The notes below the pieces were generated by a model, which searched no databases, had not been told where the DNA came from, and saw only the letters and a program-made list of their open reading frames with translations. DNA of 46,752 nucleotides from a virus: positions 1 through 46,752 of IMG/VR virus record IMGVR_UViG_3300009285_000812; one strand, given 5' to 3'. The translations under genes were made by a program, and so were the position numbers. This document shows positions 1-7,691 of the stretch, piece after piece. The number at the start of each line of letters is the position of its first letter. The first letter of the stretch is position 1.

Positions 1-102
1 ACTGACTCCGGTTGGAGTCTGATGAACGAAGTCGGTGTCATCCTGACCTGCGCTCCGGCAGCCAACTTCTTCCACCTCATCGACCTTCGACTCTCCCCGT
101 AA
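1..102 (+). CDS. C-terminal fragment of a virion-like protein
   Basis: An open frame enters from the left edge and stops at TAA (100-102), leaving 33 residues that end FFHLIDLRLSP. The upstream part is outside the window. Because it lies directly before the sugar island, and a capsid-accessory gene closes the other end of the window, I infer another head or decoration protein; the fragment alone does not prove this. Confidence 0.5.
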   Translation, partial: TDSGWSLMNEVGVILTCAPAANFFHLIDLRLSP

Positions 103-111
103 TTGAATAAA

Positions 112-151
112 GGGCTTCGCCCGCTGTGCCTTGAAACAGCGGGACTATTTT
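112..151 (+). terminator. Strong hairpin, probable terminator or processing site
   Basis: A perfect 8-bp stem, CCCGCTGT (120-127) with ACAGCGGG (136-143) around an 8-nt loop, is followed by a weak T-rich stretch (TATTTT). An overlapping smaller hairpin GGGC-TTC-GCCC (112-122) shares bases with it, so the two are mutually exclusive. It separates the structural gene from the sugar island and ends just before the ribosome-binding site at 153-158. Confidence 0.5.
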
Positions 152-164
152 AAGGAGAGAAACA

Positions 165-869
165 ATTAAAGACATTATCATTTTGGGAATGGGGCCATCC
201 CGCTTCGAGTGTCCCTTTGACTGTGAAACATGGGGCGTCAATAACGGCTACCGGCAGGTTATTCAATTAAACGGCAGATTAGACAAACTGTTCATCTGTC
301 ACAGAGGGCAGGAAAAAGACTGGGAAGATGACGACGTTTTCAACTGGGACGAACTCAATAACTTAAAAGCCGAAATCGTCAGTTTGTTCGATGTTAAGGA
401 AATCAAGCAGAAAACCCGCATCCCATTCCGCACTCTTAAAAAGAAGTTCAAGACTGAGTATTACACCGACACAATCGTTTACATGGTGGCTTACGCACTT
501 CATAAGAACACCACTATCAGAAATGGTCTTCTGAAATTAAAGGAACCGATGCGCTTGAGATTCTACGGCGTGGATATGCACACCCAGGATGAGTACAACA
601 CCGAACGGGCGGGCATAGAATACTTCATTGCTATCGCTAAAACCATAGGCGTAAACGTCTGGATTCACCCTGACTCGGCTCTGTGCAAGACAGACCACGG
701 TGTACCCTACGGATTCTGGAAACTCAATAAGAAAAAGGTTGACCCCCTGAATGTCATGGAACTCCAGAAGACACCCGAAGGCGTCCGTAAACTGTGGGCA
801 ATGGATAAAATCTCAGCTAAAGAAATGGAGGAAATGTTAAAACACCTTGAAACTACGAGAACTGCGTAG
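165..869 (+). CDS. GPS-motif glycosyltransferase-like protein, copy A (probable AUU start)
   Basis: This 234-residue protein is a paralogue of the one at 12246-12992. Both share an N-terminal IIL-(G/A)-MGPSR motif, a central YM-(V/I)-AYALH segment, then YG-(V/C)-DM and a later S-x-LC. The same order (GPS, small-residue helix, G-x-D, late Ser) is found in GT42 sialyltransferases and MptE/DUF115-like proteins. Together with the NeuB- and NeuA-like genes downstream, a sugar-transfer role is plausible but inferred. The first canonical start is TTG at 183, which would delete the strand before the glycine loop. ATT at 165 lies 6 nt after AGGAGA (153-158) and restores alignment with the ATG-started paralogue. 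The stop overlaps the next gene. Confidence 0.65.
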   Translation: MKDIIILGMGPSRFECPFDCETWGVNNGYRQVIQLNGRLDKLFICHRGQEKDWEDDDVFNWDELNNLKAEIVSLFDVKEIKQKTRIPFRTLKKKFKTEYYTDTIVYMVAYALHKNTTIRNGLLKLKEPMRLRFYGVDMHTQDEYNTERAGIEYFIAIAKTIGVNVWIHPDSALCKTDHGVPYGFWKLNKKKVDPLNVMELQKTPEGVRKLWAMDKISAKEMEEMLKHLETTRTA

Positions 870-1299
870 GGAAGATTGGGAACTGGTTTTAGCATGGCGA
901 AACTCACCGCTCATTAACAAGGGCTTTTATTCCCAGTCCAATGGGCATTTAATCCAGTGGGATGAGCATTGTAAATGGATAGAGTCACGCGCTAACTGGA
1001 TGTACTTCATCATCGAACATGAAGGCCGGAGAATCGGCGGTGTGACTTTAGGGCAACTGGATCACTGGTCGCCTGAGATAGGCTACTTCATCGGTGAAGT
1101 CACGCTATGGGGCAAGGGACTGGGTAAGCAAGCTGTCGAAATGGCGATAGCATGGCTCAAGGAAAAGGGTTACAAGTACTGCCACACTACAGTATTAAAT
1201 GACAATATGAGGTCACGGAATCTCTTGGAATCACTTGGATTTACCTATATGGCAGAGGCAAGACCCGGCGAAGTGTGGATGCAGAAATGTGTGGCATAG
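847..1299 (+). CDS. GNAT N-acetyltransferase (RimJ/RimL or PseH-like)
   Basis: A 150-residue single-domain GNAT protein. The N-terminus (MKLREL..EDWELVLAWRN) and the acetyl-CoA loop WGKGLGKQA at about residues 90-98 are typical of the RimJ/RimL group, which includes PseH and LegH, the enzymes that acetylate 4-amino sugars in pseudaminic and legionaminic acid synthesis. Its place between a GPS-motif protein and glmS supports an amino-sugar substrate (inference). Translation probably starts at TTG 847, overlapping the upstream stop by 23 bp, with GGAGG at 828-832 rather far upstream. The 3' end overlaps glmS. Confidence 0.8.
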   Translation: MKLRELRREDWELVLAWRNSPLINKGFYSQSNGHLIQWDEHCKWIESRANWMYFIIEHEGRRIGGVTLGQLDHWSPEIGYFIGEVTLWGKGLGKQAVEMAIAWLKEKGYKYCHTTVLNDNMRSRNLLESLGFTYMAEARPGEVWMQKCVA

Positions 1300-2831
1300 T
1301 CGGCTATATCTCAGACAGGGACGTTGTTCCTTTACTCTTAAAGTCTCTTAAACTCTTGGAATATCGGGGATATGACTCGTCGGGGATAGCTGTAGTGAAC
1401 GGGACGCTTAAAGTAGACAAGTGTATCGGGTCTATCGAGTCTGACCTACATGGCAATCTGGGAATCGGCCATACAAGGTGGGCGACACATGGTAAAGTCA
1501 CTAAGGAAAACGCTCACCCCTTTGTGGATTGTAGTGGAACCATCGCTATCGTCCACAACGGCATTATCGAAAACTATCAGCACCTTAAAGACGATTACCC
1601 CAACCATACCTACACGTCGGAGACAGATTCGGAAACTATCGTCCACCTAATAGAAGAAACCCCCTGTCTGGATTTTGAGGATGAAGTTAGATGTGCTGTC
1701 AGTAATCTACAGGGCAACTTCGCCATCCTTGCCGTTAAAGAGGGCGAGAATCGAATCGTAGCGGCTCGTAGAGGCAATCCCTTATATGTCTCAGATGGTT
1801 GCGCCTCATCCGATAACATTCTAGGCGGACGGTTACTCGATGATAATGAGGTTGTTTCTATCTATCCGGCTGCGGTAAAAGACACCGCAATCGCAGTAAA
1901 TCATACCATGCTTGAGGAAATCCTTGAGCAGGGTGATAAAAAGTGGGAGCTACGGGAAGCCGCACTCGAAGTTTTAAGAGCGAGGGACATAACCTTTATA
2001 GGTTGCGGCAGCTCCAGGTACGCCGCCATCGTTGGCAGGTTCTTCTTCTCGCGGATCGCGGGCGTCTCATGCGATGTCGTTCTGGCCTCAGAGCTACAGA
2101 ACTTTGCGGAGAGCATCAACCGTCATTCACTTGTGATAGCTATCTCTCAAAGCGGTGAAACGGCTGATGTCATTGACGGAGTTCGACTGGCGAGGGAACA
2201 CAAAGCGAAGGTCATCTCCATAATCAACCGGCCTGATTCGCTACTCTCCAGACTTTCAGACATCGTGATACCCATGAACTGCGGGCCGGAACTGGCGGTG
2301 GCGGCTACCAAAAGTTTCACTTCGACATTGTGCATCTTATATCACCTGGCCCATGAGATGGTCGGTAAGACTTGTAATGTGGAACCCTTCATGTCGGACT
2401 GTAAGGAAGTCCTGCAAGGTGACGACGTTTATTTGATAGCTAAAGGAATCAATTATCCGATAGCTTTAGAGGGTGCATTGAAGCTCAAGGAAATCACCTA
2501 CATCCACGCTGAAGCCCTACCCGCCGGTGAACTGAAGCACGGTAGTCTGGCGCTTATCGAGGATGGTACACCGATTATCGCCGTCTGCCCTAGAGACGAA
2601 AACTTCGACGCCTGTATTAATAACCTGATGGAAGCGAAGACAAGGGGTGGATACATCATCGGCATCTCCGACGTTAATCATCCGGTGTTCGATAGGTGGA
2701 TACGGATTCCCAACAGTTCCCCAATGGCCTGTGTTGTTCCCTTGCAGATGATGTCTTATTACACTTCTAAAGCGCGAGGGCTGAATCCAGAGAGGCCGCG
2801 TTCTTTAGCGAAATCGGTCACTGTTAAATGA
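1287..2831 (+). CDS. glmS: Glutamine--fructose-6-phosphate aminotransferase
   Basis: Makes glucosamine-6-phosphate from fructose-6-phosphate and glutamine. ATG 1287 is chosen because it gives MCGIVGY, placing the nucleophilic Cys directly after Met as the Ntn-glutaminase domain requires; GTG 1275 would add four residues. Visible motifs are HTRWATHG, NGIIENY and SETDSE in the glutaminase half, GCGSSRYAA and SQSGETADV in the first SIS domain, and the C-terminal signature ending LAKSVTVK. At 514 residues it is about 90 shorter than usual bacterial GlmS, yet all catalytic signatures are present, so it is probably active. The stop overlaps the next start (ATGA). Confidence 0.95.
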   Translation: MCGIVGYISDRDVVPLLLKSLKLLEYRGYDSSGIAVVNGTLKVDKCIGSIESDLHGNLGIGHTRWATHGKVTKENAHPFVDCSGTIAIVHNGIIENYQHLKDDYPNHTYTSETDSETIVHLIEETPCLDFEDEVRCAVSNLQGNFAILAVKEGENRIVAARRGNPLYVSDGCASSDNILGGRLLDDNEVVSIYPAAVKDTAIAVNHTMLEEILEQGDKKWELREAALEVLRARDITFIGCGSSRYAAIVGRFFFSRIAGVSCDVVLASELQNFAESINRHSLVIAISQSGETADVIDGVRLAREHKAKVISIINRPDSLLSRLSDIVIPMNCGPELAVAATKSFTSTLCILYHLAHEMVGKTCNVEPFMSDCKEVLQGDDVYLIAKGINYPIALEGALKLKEITYIHAEALPAGELKHGSLALIEDGTPIIAVCPRDENFDACINNLMEAKTRGGYIIGISDVNHPVFDRWIRIPNSSPMACVVPLQMMSYYTSKARGLNPERPRSLAKSVTVK

Positions 2832-3514
2832 TTTTACTTATCGGTGGTACTGGCACTCTAGGCAAGGAAATCGCCCGTCTAACTAAATGCAGGGTCTACT
2901 CAAGGAACGAATACTGGCAATGGCTCTGTAAGCAAGAACTCCCTGATAACGAATATGTTATCGGAGATGTGAGGGACTATGACGCACTCAGGGGAGCCGC
3001 CGAAGGATGCGAACAGGCTATTAACTGCGCCGCCCTCAAGCACATTGACCATTGTGACCAGAATCCCTCAGAGGCAATTAAGACTAATATCATCGGGGCG
3101 GAGAACGTTCTTAGACTTCATCTACCGGCAACGCTTGTCTCGACGGATAAAGCGGTATCCCCTGAAGGTCTGTACGGGGCGACTAAACTCGTTGCCGAGC
3201 ATCTATTCCTCCTACATCATCAGAGCGTGGTGCGCCTGCCCAATCTGTACGGTTCCACTGGTTCTGTCATCGAACTGTGGCGAAGACAACACGAACTAGG
3301 GCAACCACTTACCATCACCGATAAGCTGTGTTACAGGTACTTTATCGACACAGTAGAAGCGGCGAAGTTTGTTCTTCAGGCAAAACAAGGTCTTAATATC
3401 CCTCCCTGTCAGGAATACAATATCTGGGACTTATGTGAAAAACTCTATCCTAACGATGAGAAGCGGATTATCGGACTCAGACCGAATGAAAAACTGAGAG
3501 AGGAGTTAAGGTGA
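2828..3514 (+). CDS. NAD(P)-dependent UDP-sugar 4,6-dehydratase, PseB/LegB-like (short form)
   Basis: An extended-SDR protein of 228 residues. It opens with the Rossmann loop GGTGTLGKEIA and then has AALKHIDHCDQNP and TNIIGAENV, the active-site STDKA, and YGATK carrying the catalytic Tyr and Lys. It ends with GLRPNEKLREEL, a signature of PseB/CapD-type dehydratases. Such enzymes open nonulosonic acid pathways by acting on UDP- or GDP-GlcNAc. Typical family members are about 330 residues; here the C-terminal substrate domain is shortened. It overlaps glmS by 4 bp and the next gene by 4 bp. Confidence 0.85.
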   Translation: MILLIGGTGTLGKEIARLTKCRVYSRNEYWQWLCKQELPDNEYVIGDVRDYDALRGAAEGCEQAINCAALKHIDHCDQNPSEAIKTNIIGAENVLRLHLPATLVSTDKAVSPEGLYGATKLVAEHLFLLHHQSVVRLPNLYGSTGSVIELWRRQHELGQPLTITDKLCYRYFIDTVEAAKFVLQAKQGLNIPPCQEYNIWDLCEKLYPNDEKRIIGLRPNEKLREELR

Positions 3515-3717
3515 AAATCAGATTGTGGCTCATTAAGTTGTTGTGTAAACACATAAACTGGGGTGATATTGATTACACAGAAATACCCGAAGGGACAGAG
3601 ATTACAGGGCTTGCGGTCTTGGGTAAAAATGGTCGGATAATCAACAGAACCAAACATACAAATTATATCACCAAAGGGACAGTCTTTACCATCCATTGGG
3701 GATTTGTATGTCTATAA
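3511..3717 (+). CDS. Small hypothetical protein in the sugar island
   Basis: A 68-residue protein starting at GTG 3511 behind AGGAG and overlapping both neighbours. It has a basic N-terminus (MKIRLWLIKLLCKH), then a strand-rich segment with PEGTEITG and HTNYITKGTVFTI. I do not recognise a family. Its place within a run of overlapping genes suggests co-translation with the dehydratase and the NeuB-like enzyme. Confidence 0.6.
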   Translation: MKIRLWLIKLLCKHINWGDIDYTEIPEGTEITGLAVLGKNGRIINRTKHTNYITKGTVFTIHWGFVCL

Positions 3718-4352
3718 TCAGCGAGGTGGGCCAGAACTTCTGCGGCGATATCGACTTAGCCAAGAAGATGATTCTACTGTCAAGGGATAACGGGGCGGGA
3801 TTAGTCAAGTTCCAGCTTTTTGATTCTATGAAACTCTACGGCGAACCCGGTCACAACGAACTATCATTTGAACAAGCTAAAGAACTTTTCGACTTTGGTA
3901 GGGACAATAATATTGAAGTCTTTTTCTCTGTCTTTGATACAAACAGGGTGAGGTGGTGCGAGAAGATTGGGGTCAAGCGATACAAAATCGCCGCAAGGTG
4001 GAACAAAGACGAACTTCTAAGAAGTGCGATCATCTCGACAAACAAACCATGTTATATGTCGTTTGAAGGTGGCTATGCTCCTGTTCCTAGTAACTGGAAA
4101 AAGATGTGGTGTGTATCGAAATACCCTGCGCAACTTTCAGAACTGCATCTCCCTGAACCCTACTTCGGATATTCCGACCACACCGTAGGACTGAGTGCTT
4201 GTAAAGTGGCAATTGCAAGAGGGATGTCCCCTGTAGAAAAGCACTTTTGTGTAGACCATAACACAGGTGTGGACGCCCCGTGGAGTATGACCCCTGACGA
4301 ACTCAGAGAATTAGTTGAATGGGAGAAAACGTGTCAAACAGCGTTGCGGTAA
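3708..4352 (+). CDS. NeuB/SpsE-like nonulosonic acid synthase, TIM-barrel domain only
   Basis: Members of this family condense phosphoenolpyruvate with a six-carbon amino sugar to give sialic, legionaminic or pseudaminic acid. Recognisable segments are SEVGQNF at the N-terminus, KFQLFDS, SVFDTN, FGYSDHTVGLSA and VEKHFCVDHNTGVDAPWSMTPDEL. ATG 3708 is chosen because SEVGQN should lie within the first ten residues. At 214 residues the protein is far shorter than the usual ~340 because the C-terminal SAF (antifreeze-like) domain is absent. That domain closes the active site of the partner subunit in NeuB dimers, so activity of this form is uncertain. It overlaps the cytidylyltransferase gene. Confidence 0.85.
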   Translation: MSIISEVGQNFCGDIDLAKKMILLSRDNGAGLVKFQLFDSMKLYGEPGHNELSFEQAKELFDFGRDNNIEVFFSVFDTNRVRWCEKIGVKRYKIAARWNKDELLRSAIISTNKPCYMSFEGGYAPVPSNWKKMWCVSKYPAQLSELHLPEPYFGYSDHTVGLSACKVAIARGMSPVEKHFCVDHNTGVDAPWSMTPDELRELVEWEKTCQTALR

Positions 4353-4924
4353 TCACTTCACGGTTCAATTCAACAAGATTCCCCGGTAAGGCTTTAGCCC
4401 TCTTAAACAACAAGGAACTCTTAAAGTATCTGGTTGAGACAGTGGAAGCCGCTGGCTTACCGTGTGTCATAGCCACAACTGACACCTCGCCTAAAATCAT
4501 CGAGTTCTGCGTCAGGAACCATATTCAGTGTTCTGTGTCGAATAATGAGGACGATCTTCTTGGTAGAGTGTACTACGCTTCTCTGGGTTACGAGACAGTC
4601 GTTAGGCTCTGGGGGGATGCGCCGTTTGTTTCTCCACAGGTTATCGAGGAGGCTATTTCGGGATACCACGAGACCGGAACAGACTACTTTACCTTCAAGA
4701 ATATGGATACCGGAGAATGTGTTGCCGTTACCTCAAGAGACCTTCTAGGCAAACTCCATCGTACAATAGACGAAGCTAAAGACAGGGAGTGGATACACAC
4801 CTACATGAGCAATCTCCCCGGCTCGGTAACGCGCATGAGGGCTTGTGGCGGGCAGAGAATGTTAATCGACACCCCTGAAGACTTGAATAAGATACGGGAG
4901 CAAGCGTGGGTATCTCTGCTGTAG
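4331..4924 (+). CDS. SpsF/NeuA-like cytidylyltransferase
   Basis: A nucleotide-sugar transferase fold protein of about 197 residues. SRFNSTRFPGKAL near the N-terminus matches the nucleotide-binding loop of acylneuraminate cytidylyltransferases and SpsF. VVRLWGDAPFVSP carries the metal-binding Asp, and EWIHTYM and LIDTPEDL resemble later motifs. The predicted role is activation of a nonulosonic acid as its CMP derivative, following the NeuB-like step. GTG 4331 has GGGAG five bases upstream and is preferred; ATG 4319 is an alternative. The gene begins inside the end of the NeuB-like gene and its own 3' end overlaps the next start. Confidence 0.85.
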   Translation: MSNSVAVITSRFNSTRFPGKALALLNNKELLKYLVETVEAAGLPCVIATTDTSPKIIEFCVRNHIQCSVSNNEDDLLGRVYYASLGYETVVRLWGDAPFVSPQVIEEAISGYHETGTDYFTFKNMDTGECVAVTSRDLLGKLHRTIDEAKDREWIHTYMSNLPGSVTRMRACGGQRMLIDTPEDLNKIREQAWVSLL

Positions 4925-5631
4925 AGTGGGACGAACTCAACGAAAAATCAGAGCAAGGCACAATCTTTTCCTCGACTAAATGGTTAGATTTATTCGGTAA
5001 CTACGAACTAAAAGGGGTTTATAAAAAAGATAATCTAATCGGAGGTATAGCCGACTTCGGAGAAGCCAAACCCTTAACTCCGTTTCAGAGCGTCCTTACC
5101 CTCAAGAACCCACAACAGGTCATGGAGGCGCTGGATGTCAAGTATGTGGTCAATCACTACACCCTACCAGATATCAGACCTTTCCTGTGGCGCGGATATA
5201 AACCACTTGTCCGGTACACGTATATCGTTCGACCTGAATGGGGACTACTTGATAAGGACACCCGTAACCTTGTACGGAAGTACGACTTGCCCATTGGTTC
5301 GGACTTCGGGTATCTGGACGCTCTTTACAGTCTTACCTTTGAACGTAAAGGACTTCGACGACCTATCGACTCAGCTTTCCTAAAAAAAGTCTGCGACATG
5401 GGAACCATCTACACCTGCGACGGGGCCGGAGTGGTTATCATTCGGGACGATAAAAGAGCGTACTACATCATAGGCGCGTCAGACGGCACAGGGACTTCCA
5501 GTTACCTTTTATGGAACGCGATTAAGGATGAAAGAGAGGTTGATCTTGTCGGGGCTAATCAAAAAGACATCGCCAGTTTCAAGAAATCCTTCGGGGGAGA
5601 ACTCAAAGTATACTGCGGAGCCACTTTATAG
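4906..5631 (+). CDS. FemAB/BioF2-like GNAT-fold acyltransferase
   Basis: A 241-residue protein starting at GTG 4906 with GGAG five bases upstream. The C-terminal half has the pattern SSYLLWNAI then DLVGAN and FKKSFGGELKVY, typical of FemAB/CelD-like GNAT proteins found in polysaccharide clusters, where they acylate or aminoacylate sugars or peptidoglycan precursors. A role in decorating the sugar made by this island is inferred. It overlaps the cytidylyltransferase gene by 19 bp and the next gene by about 100 bp. Confidence 0.65.
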   Translation: MGISAVEWDELNEKSEQGTIFSSTKWLDLFGNYELKGVYKKDNLIGGIADFGEAKPLTPFQSVLTLKNPQQVMEALDVKYVVNHYTLPDIRPFLWRGYKPLVRYTYIVRPEWGLLDKDTRNLVRKYDLPIGSDFGYLDALYSLTFERKGLRRPIDSAFLKKVCDMGTIYTCDGAGVVIIRDDKRAYYIIGASDGTGTSSYLLWNAIKDEREVDLVGANQKDIASFKKSFGGELKVYCGATL

Positions 5632-6346
5632 CGCGATTATAGGCTGCGGTAGGATTGGCTGCGAGTTCCCAGACTCCCATTTGAAGGCTTATTTAAACAA
5701 CCCCCAGATTATGCTTATGGGGTTGTGTGATACCGACATCGCCAAAGCGTACAAATACACCGCTAATAATATCAGCGATAATCCCCAAACCTTTACCTCA
5801 ACTCTGATGATGTCTTACGGGAAATTAGACATCCTTTCAATCTGCACTCCGCCTTCTACCCATAGGGAATTAGTCGAAGCCTCTGCGCCTTATGTCAAAG
5901 CCATATGGTTAGAGAAGCCTATAGCTGAAACACTAGAAGATGCCGATGAGATTATTAAGGTCTGTAAGCATTACGGCATTCTCCTACAGGTCAATCACCA
6001 GAGGCGAAGCACTCTCCCGACCTTCAGGTTCTCAAGGGGCTGGCTTAATTCAGGAACTCACGCTATCGACTTACTGAGACAGAGCTTCGGGGAAATCGAA
6101 TCGGCCAATCAGGACTTCGTATATTTCAAGAACGGTACGGTAGTCAGGATTATTTATCAGAATACCACCGAGCCGATCTTTCACTTAGATATGACTCATT
6201 CAGGCGAACCAATGCTTCCCGCCATGCTGGAAAATATTATAGACGCCTTATCCGGTTCTCCGTTACTTTCCCCAGGTGAAGAGGCTCGCGAGACATTAAA
6301 GTGGGTGCTTAAAATGAAAGGGGACTATGAAACATCCTGTAATTGA
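5528..6346 (+). CDS. Gfo/Idh/MocA-family sugar oxidoreductase
   Basis: An NAD(P)-dependent sugar dehydrogenase-like protein. The Rossmann loop IIGCGRIGCEF lies at about residues 37-47, followed by SICTPPSTH and the family signature WLEKPIAET with the catalytic Lys. The second domain is compressed but retains GTHAIDLLRQSFG. The start is unresolved: ATG 5528 has no spaced ribosome-binding site, while TTG 5546 has GAGAGG six bases upstream; both leave about 30 extra residues before the Rossmann strand. Similar oxidoreductases often sit beside SpsF and NeuB genes in surface-sugar loci, so a step in the same pathway is likely. Confidence 0.85.
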   Translation: MKERLILSGLIKKTSPVSRNPSGENSKYTAEPLYSAIIGCGRIGCEFPDSHLKAYLNNPQIMLMGLCDTDIAKAYKYTANNISDNPQTFTSTLMMSYGKLDILSICTPPSTHRELVEASAPYVKAIWLEKPIAETLEDADEIIKVCKHYGILLQVNHQRRSTLPTFRFSRGWLNSGTHAIDLLRQSFGEIESANQDFVYFKNGTVVRIIYQNTTEPIFHLDMTHSGEPMLPAMLENIIDALSGSPLLSPGEEARETLKWVLKMKGDYETSCN

Positions 6347-7439
6347 AGACGGTGATATCAAGGAAGTAAACGAGGTTCTCAGAAGTGGGAACCTTTCGCT
6401 TTTCAGGGGGTGTCCTGCGGGTCAGGACGGCGGGCCTAAAGTACAATCGCTGGAAGCCGCTTTCAGGGACTATTTCAAGGTCAAGTGGGCGGTAGCCTTT
6501 AATTCAGCCACAGCAGCCCTCCACGCCGCTTGTGTGGCTTGTAGGGCGGATATCACTATCGTTTCCCCGTTTACTTTCGTGGCTTCGGCATCATGCGTCC
6601 TTCAAGCGGGTGGTAAGGTCGAGTGGTGTGATATTGATGAAAACATCTTCTGTATGGATGTTATTAAAAATCAGAATGAAATCTGGGCGAGGTCGTCTCG
6701 AACCAACACAATTATTCCTGTTCATTTAATGGGTCATTCGGCGGATATGGACGCTATTATGTGGTTTGCCGAAATAAATGGGCATCTAAGAGTTATTGAG
6801 GACTGCTGTCAGGCCATAGGCGCGGAATACCACGGCAGGAAAGTCGGAACCATCGGAGACTGCGGGGTATTCTCTTTCAATCAGAGTAAGACCGTAAGTA
6901 CCGGCGAAGGCGGGATGCTCATTACAGACAACGACTGGATTGCCCGCGTCGCCAGAGCCGTACGAAACCACGGCGAAGTCTCCGACCCTGAATTAAAGAT
7001 CGTGGGCTACAACTACAGGATGACCGAGTACACCGCTTCGCTGGCTCTAAGCCAGTTCAAACGATTAGATGCAATGAATGACCATCGGAGAGCATTGTGT
7101 CAGTATATGTCACGCCACCTCGATTACGGGCCATTTGAACCACCTATCGAACAAAAAGATTGCAAGCACGTTTACTACACTTACGCTTTAAAATACCACG
7201 GGGATGACCGTGACGAATACCAGCAAAGACTAATTGATAACGGCGTGTTCTTCGGTAGAGGCGGATATGTCAAGCCCTTGTATCATTTACCAATCTTCGG
7301 CATACAAGAGGAAATCTGCCCCGTGGCCGAACGGATGCACCAGAAAGAGATTATGGTTACGGACATATTTAGGCCACCGATGACTTATTCAGACTGTGAC
7401 CATATTTTAGAGGTAATGAAATGCCAGTTGAAAAAATAG
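6327..7439 (+). CDS. DegT/DnrJ/EryC1/StrS PLP-dependent sugar aminotransferase
   Basis: A full-length 370-residue sugar aminotransferase. Motifs include FNSATAALHAA in the PLP phosphate region, PVHLMGHSADMD, VIEDCCQAIGAEYHGRKVG with the conserved Asp, and SFNQSKTVSTGEGGML carrying the Schiff-base Lys. Family members such as PseC and LegC transfer an amino group to the 4-keto sugar made by a PseB/LegB dehydratase, so this probably supplies the amino step of the island. Unlike the other island enzymes it is near normal length. It overlaps both neighbours by about 20 bp. Confidence 0.92.
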   Translation: MKHPVIEDGDIKEVNEVLRSGNLSLFRGCPAGQDGGPKVQSLEAAFRDYFKVKWAVAFNSATAALHAACVACRADITIVSPFTFVASASCVLQAGGKVEWCDIDENIFCMDVIKNQNEIWARSSRTNTIIPVHLMGHSADMDAIMWFAEINGHLRVIEDCCQAIGAEYHGRKVGTIGDCGVFSFNQSKTVSTGEGGMLITDNDWIARVARAVRNHGEVSDPELKIVGYNYRMTEYTASLALSQFKRLDAMNDHRRALCQYMSRHLDYGPFEPPIEQKDCKHVYYTYALKYHGDDRDEYQQRLIDNGVFFGRGGYVKPLYHLPIFGIQEEICPVAERMHQKEIMVTDIFRPPMTYSDCDHILEVMKCQLKK

Positions 7440-7681
7440 TTGTTACTGAAGGCGATAAATCCCAGGACGTATACATTGCCTGTACCGAAGAGGAAGCCAA
7501 AGACAAGAGTTACATGGACTACCTCAAAGAGGGCACAGAATACAAGACCAAAGACCAGCTTAAGCACAAGCCTGAAAAGGAAAAGCCCCAGTACGGCAAG
7601 GAACACGCCACCGGAGCGCTCAAGGAATACTCCGACTGGAAGAGGCGCTCGGACAACGGCCTGCGCAGGAAATACTTTTAA
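7421..7681 (+). CDS. Small charged hypothetical protein
   Basis: An 86-residue Lys/Glu-rich protein with YMDYLKEGTEYKTKDQL and a basic C-terminus. ATG 7421 has GAGG about ten bases upstream. A competing frame at 7440-7688 is poorer (Thr/Pro/Arg-rich) and is judged a shadow. It links the sugar island to the tail block. No family recognised. Confidence 0.6.
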   Translation: MPVEKIVVTEGDKSQDVYIACTEEEAKDKSYMDYLKEGTEYKTKDQLKHKPEKEKPQYGKEHATGALKEYSDWKRRSDNGLRRKYF

Positions 7682-7691
7682 GGACTAAATT

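Noticed and set aside
183-869. TTG 183 as start of the first sugar-island gene
   Set aside because: It removes the conserved strand before the GPS loop; ATT 165 has the well-placed AGGAGA and matches the paralogue.
7440-7688. 82-codon frame overlapping the small gene at 7421
   Set aside because: Thr/Pro/Arg-rich shadow without ribosome-binding site; the 7421 frame has a better composition and site.
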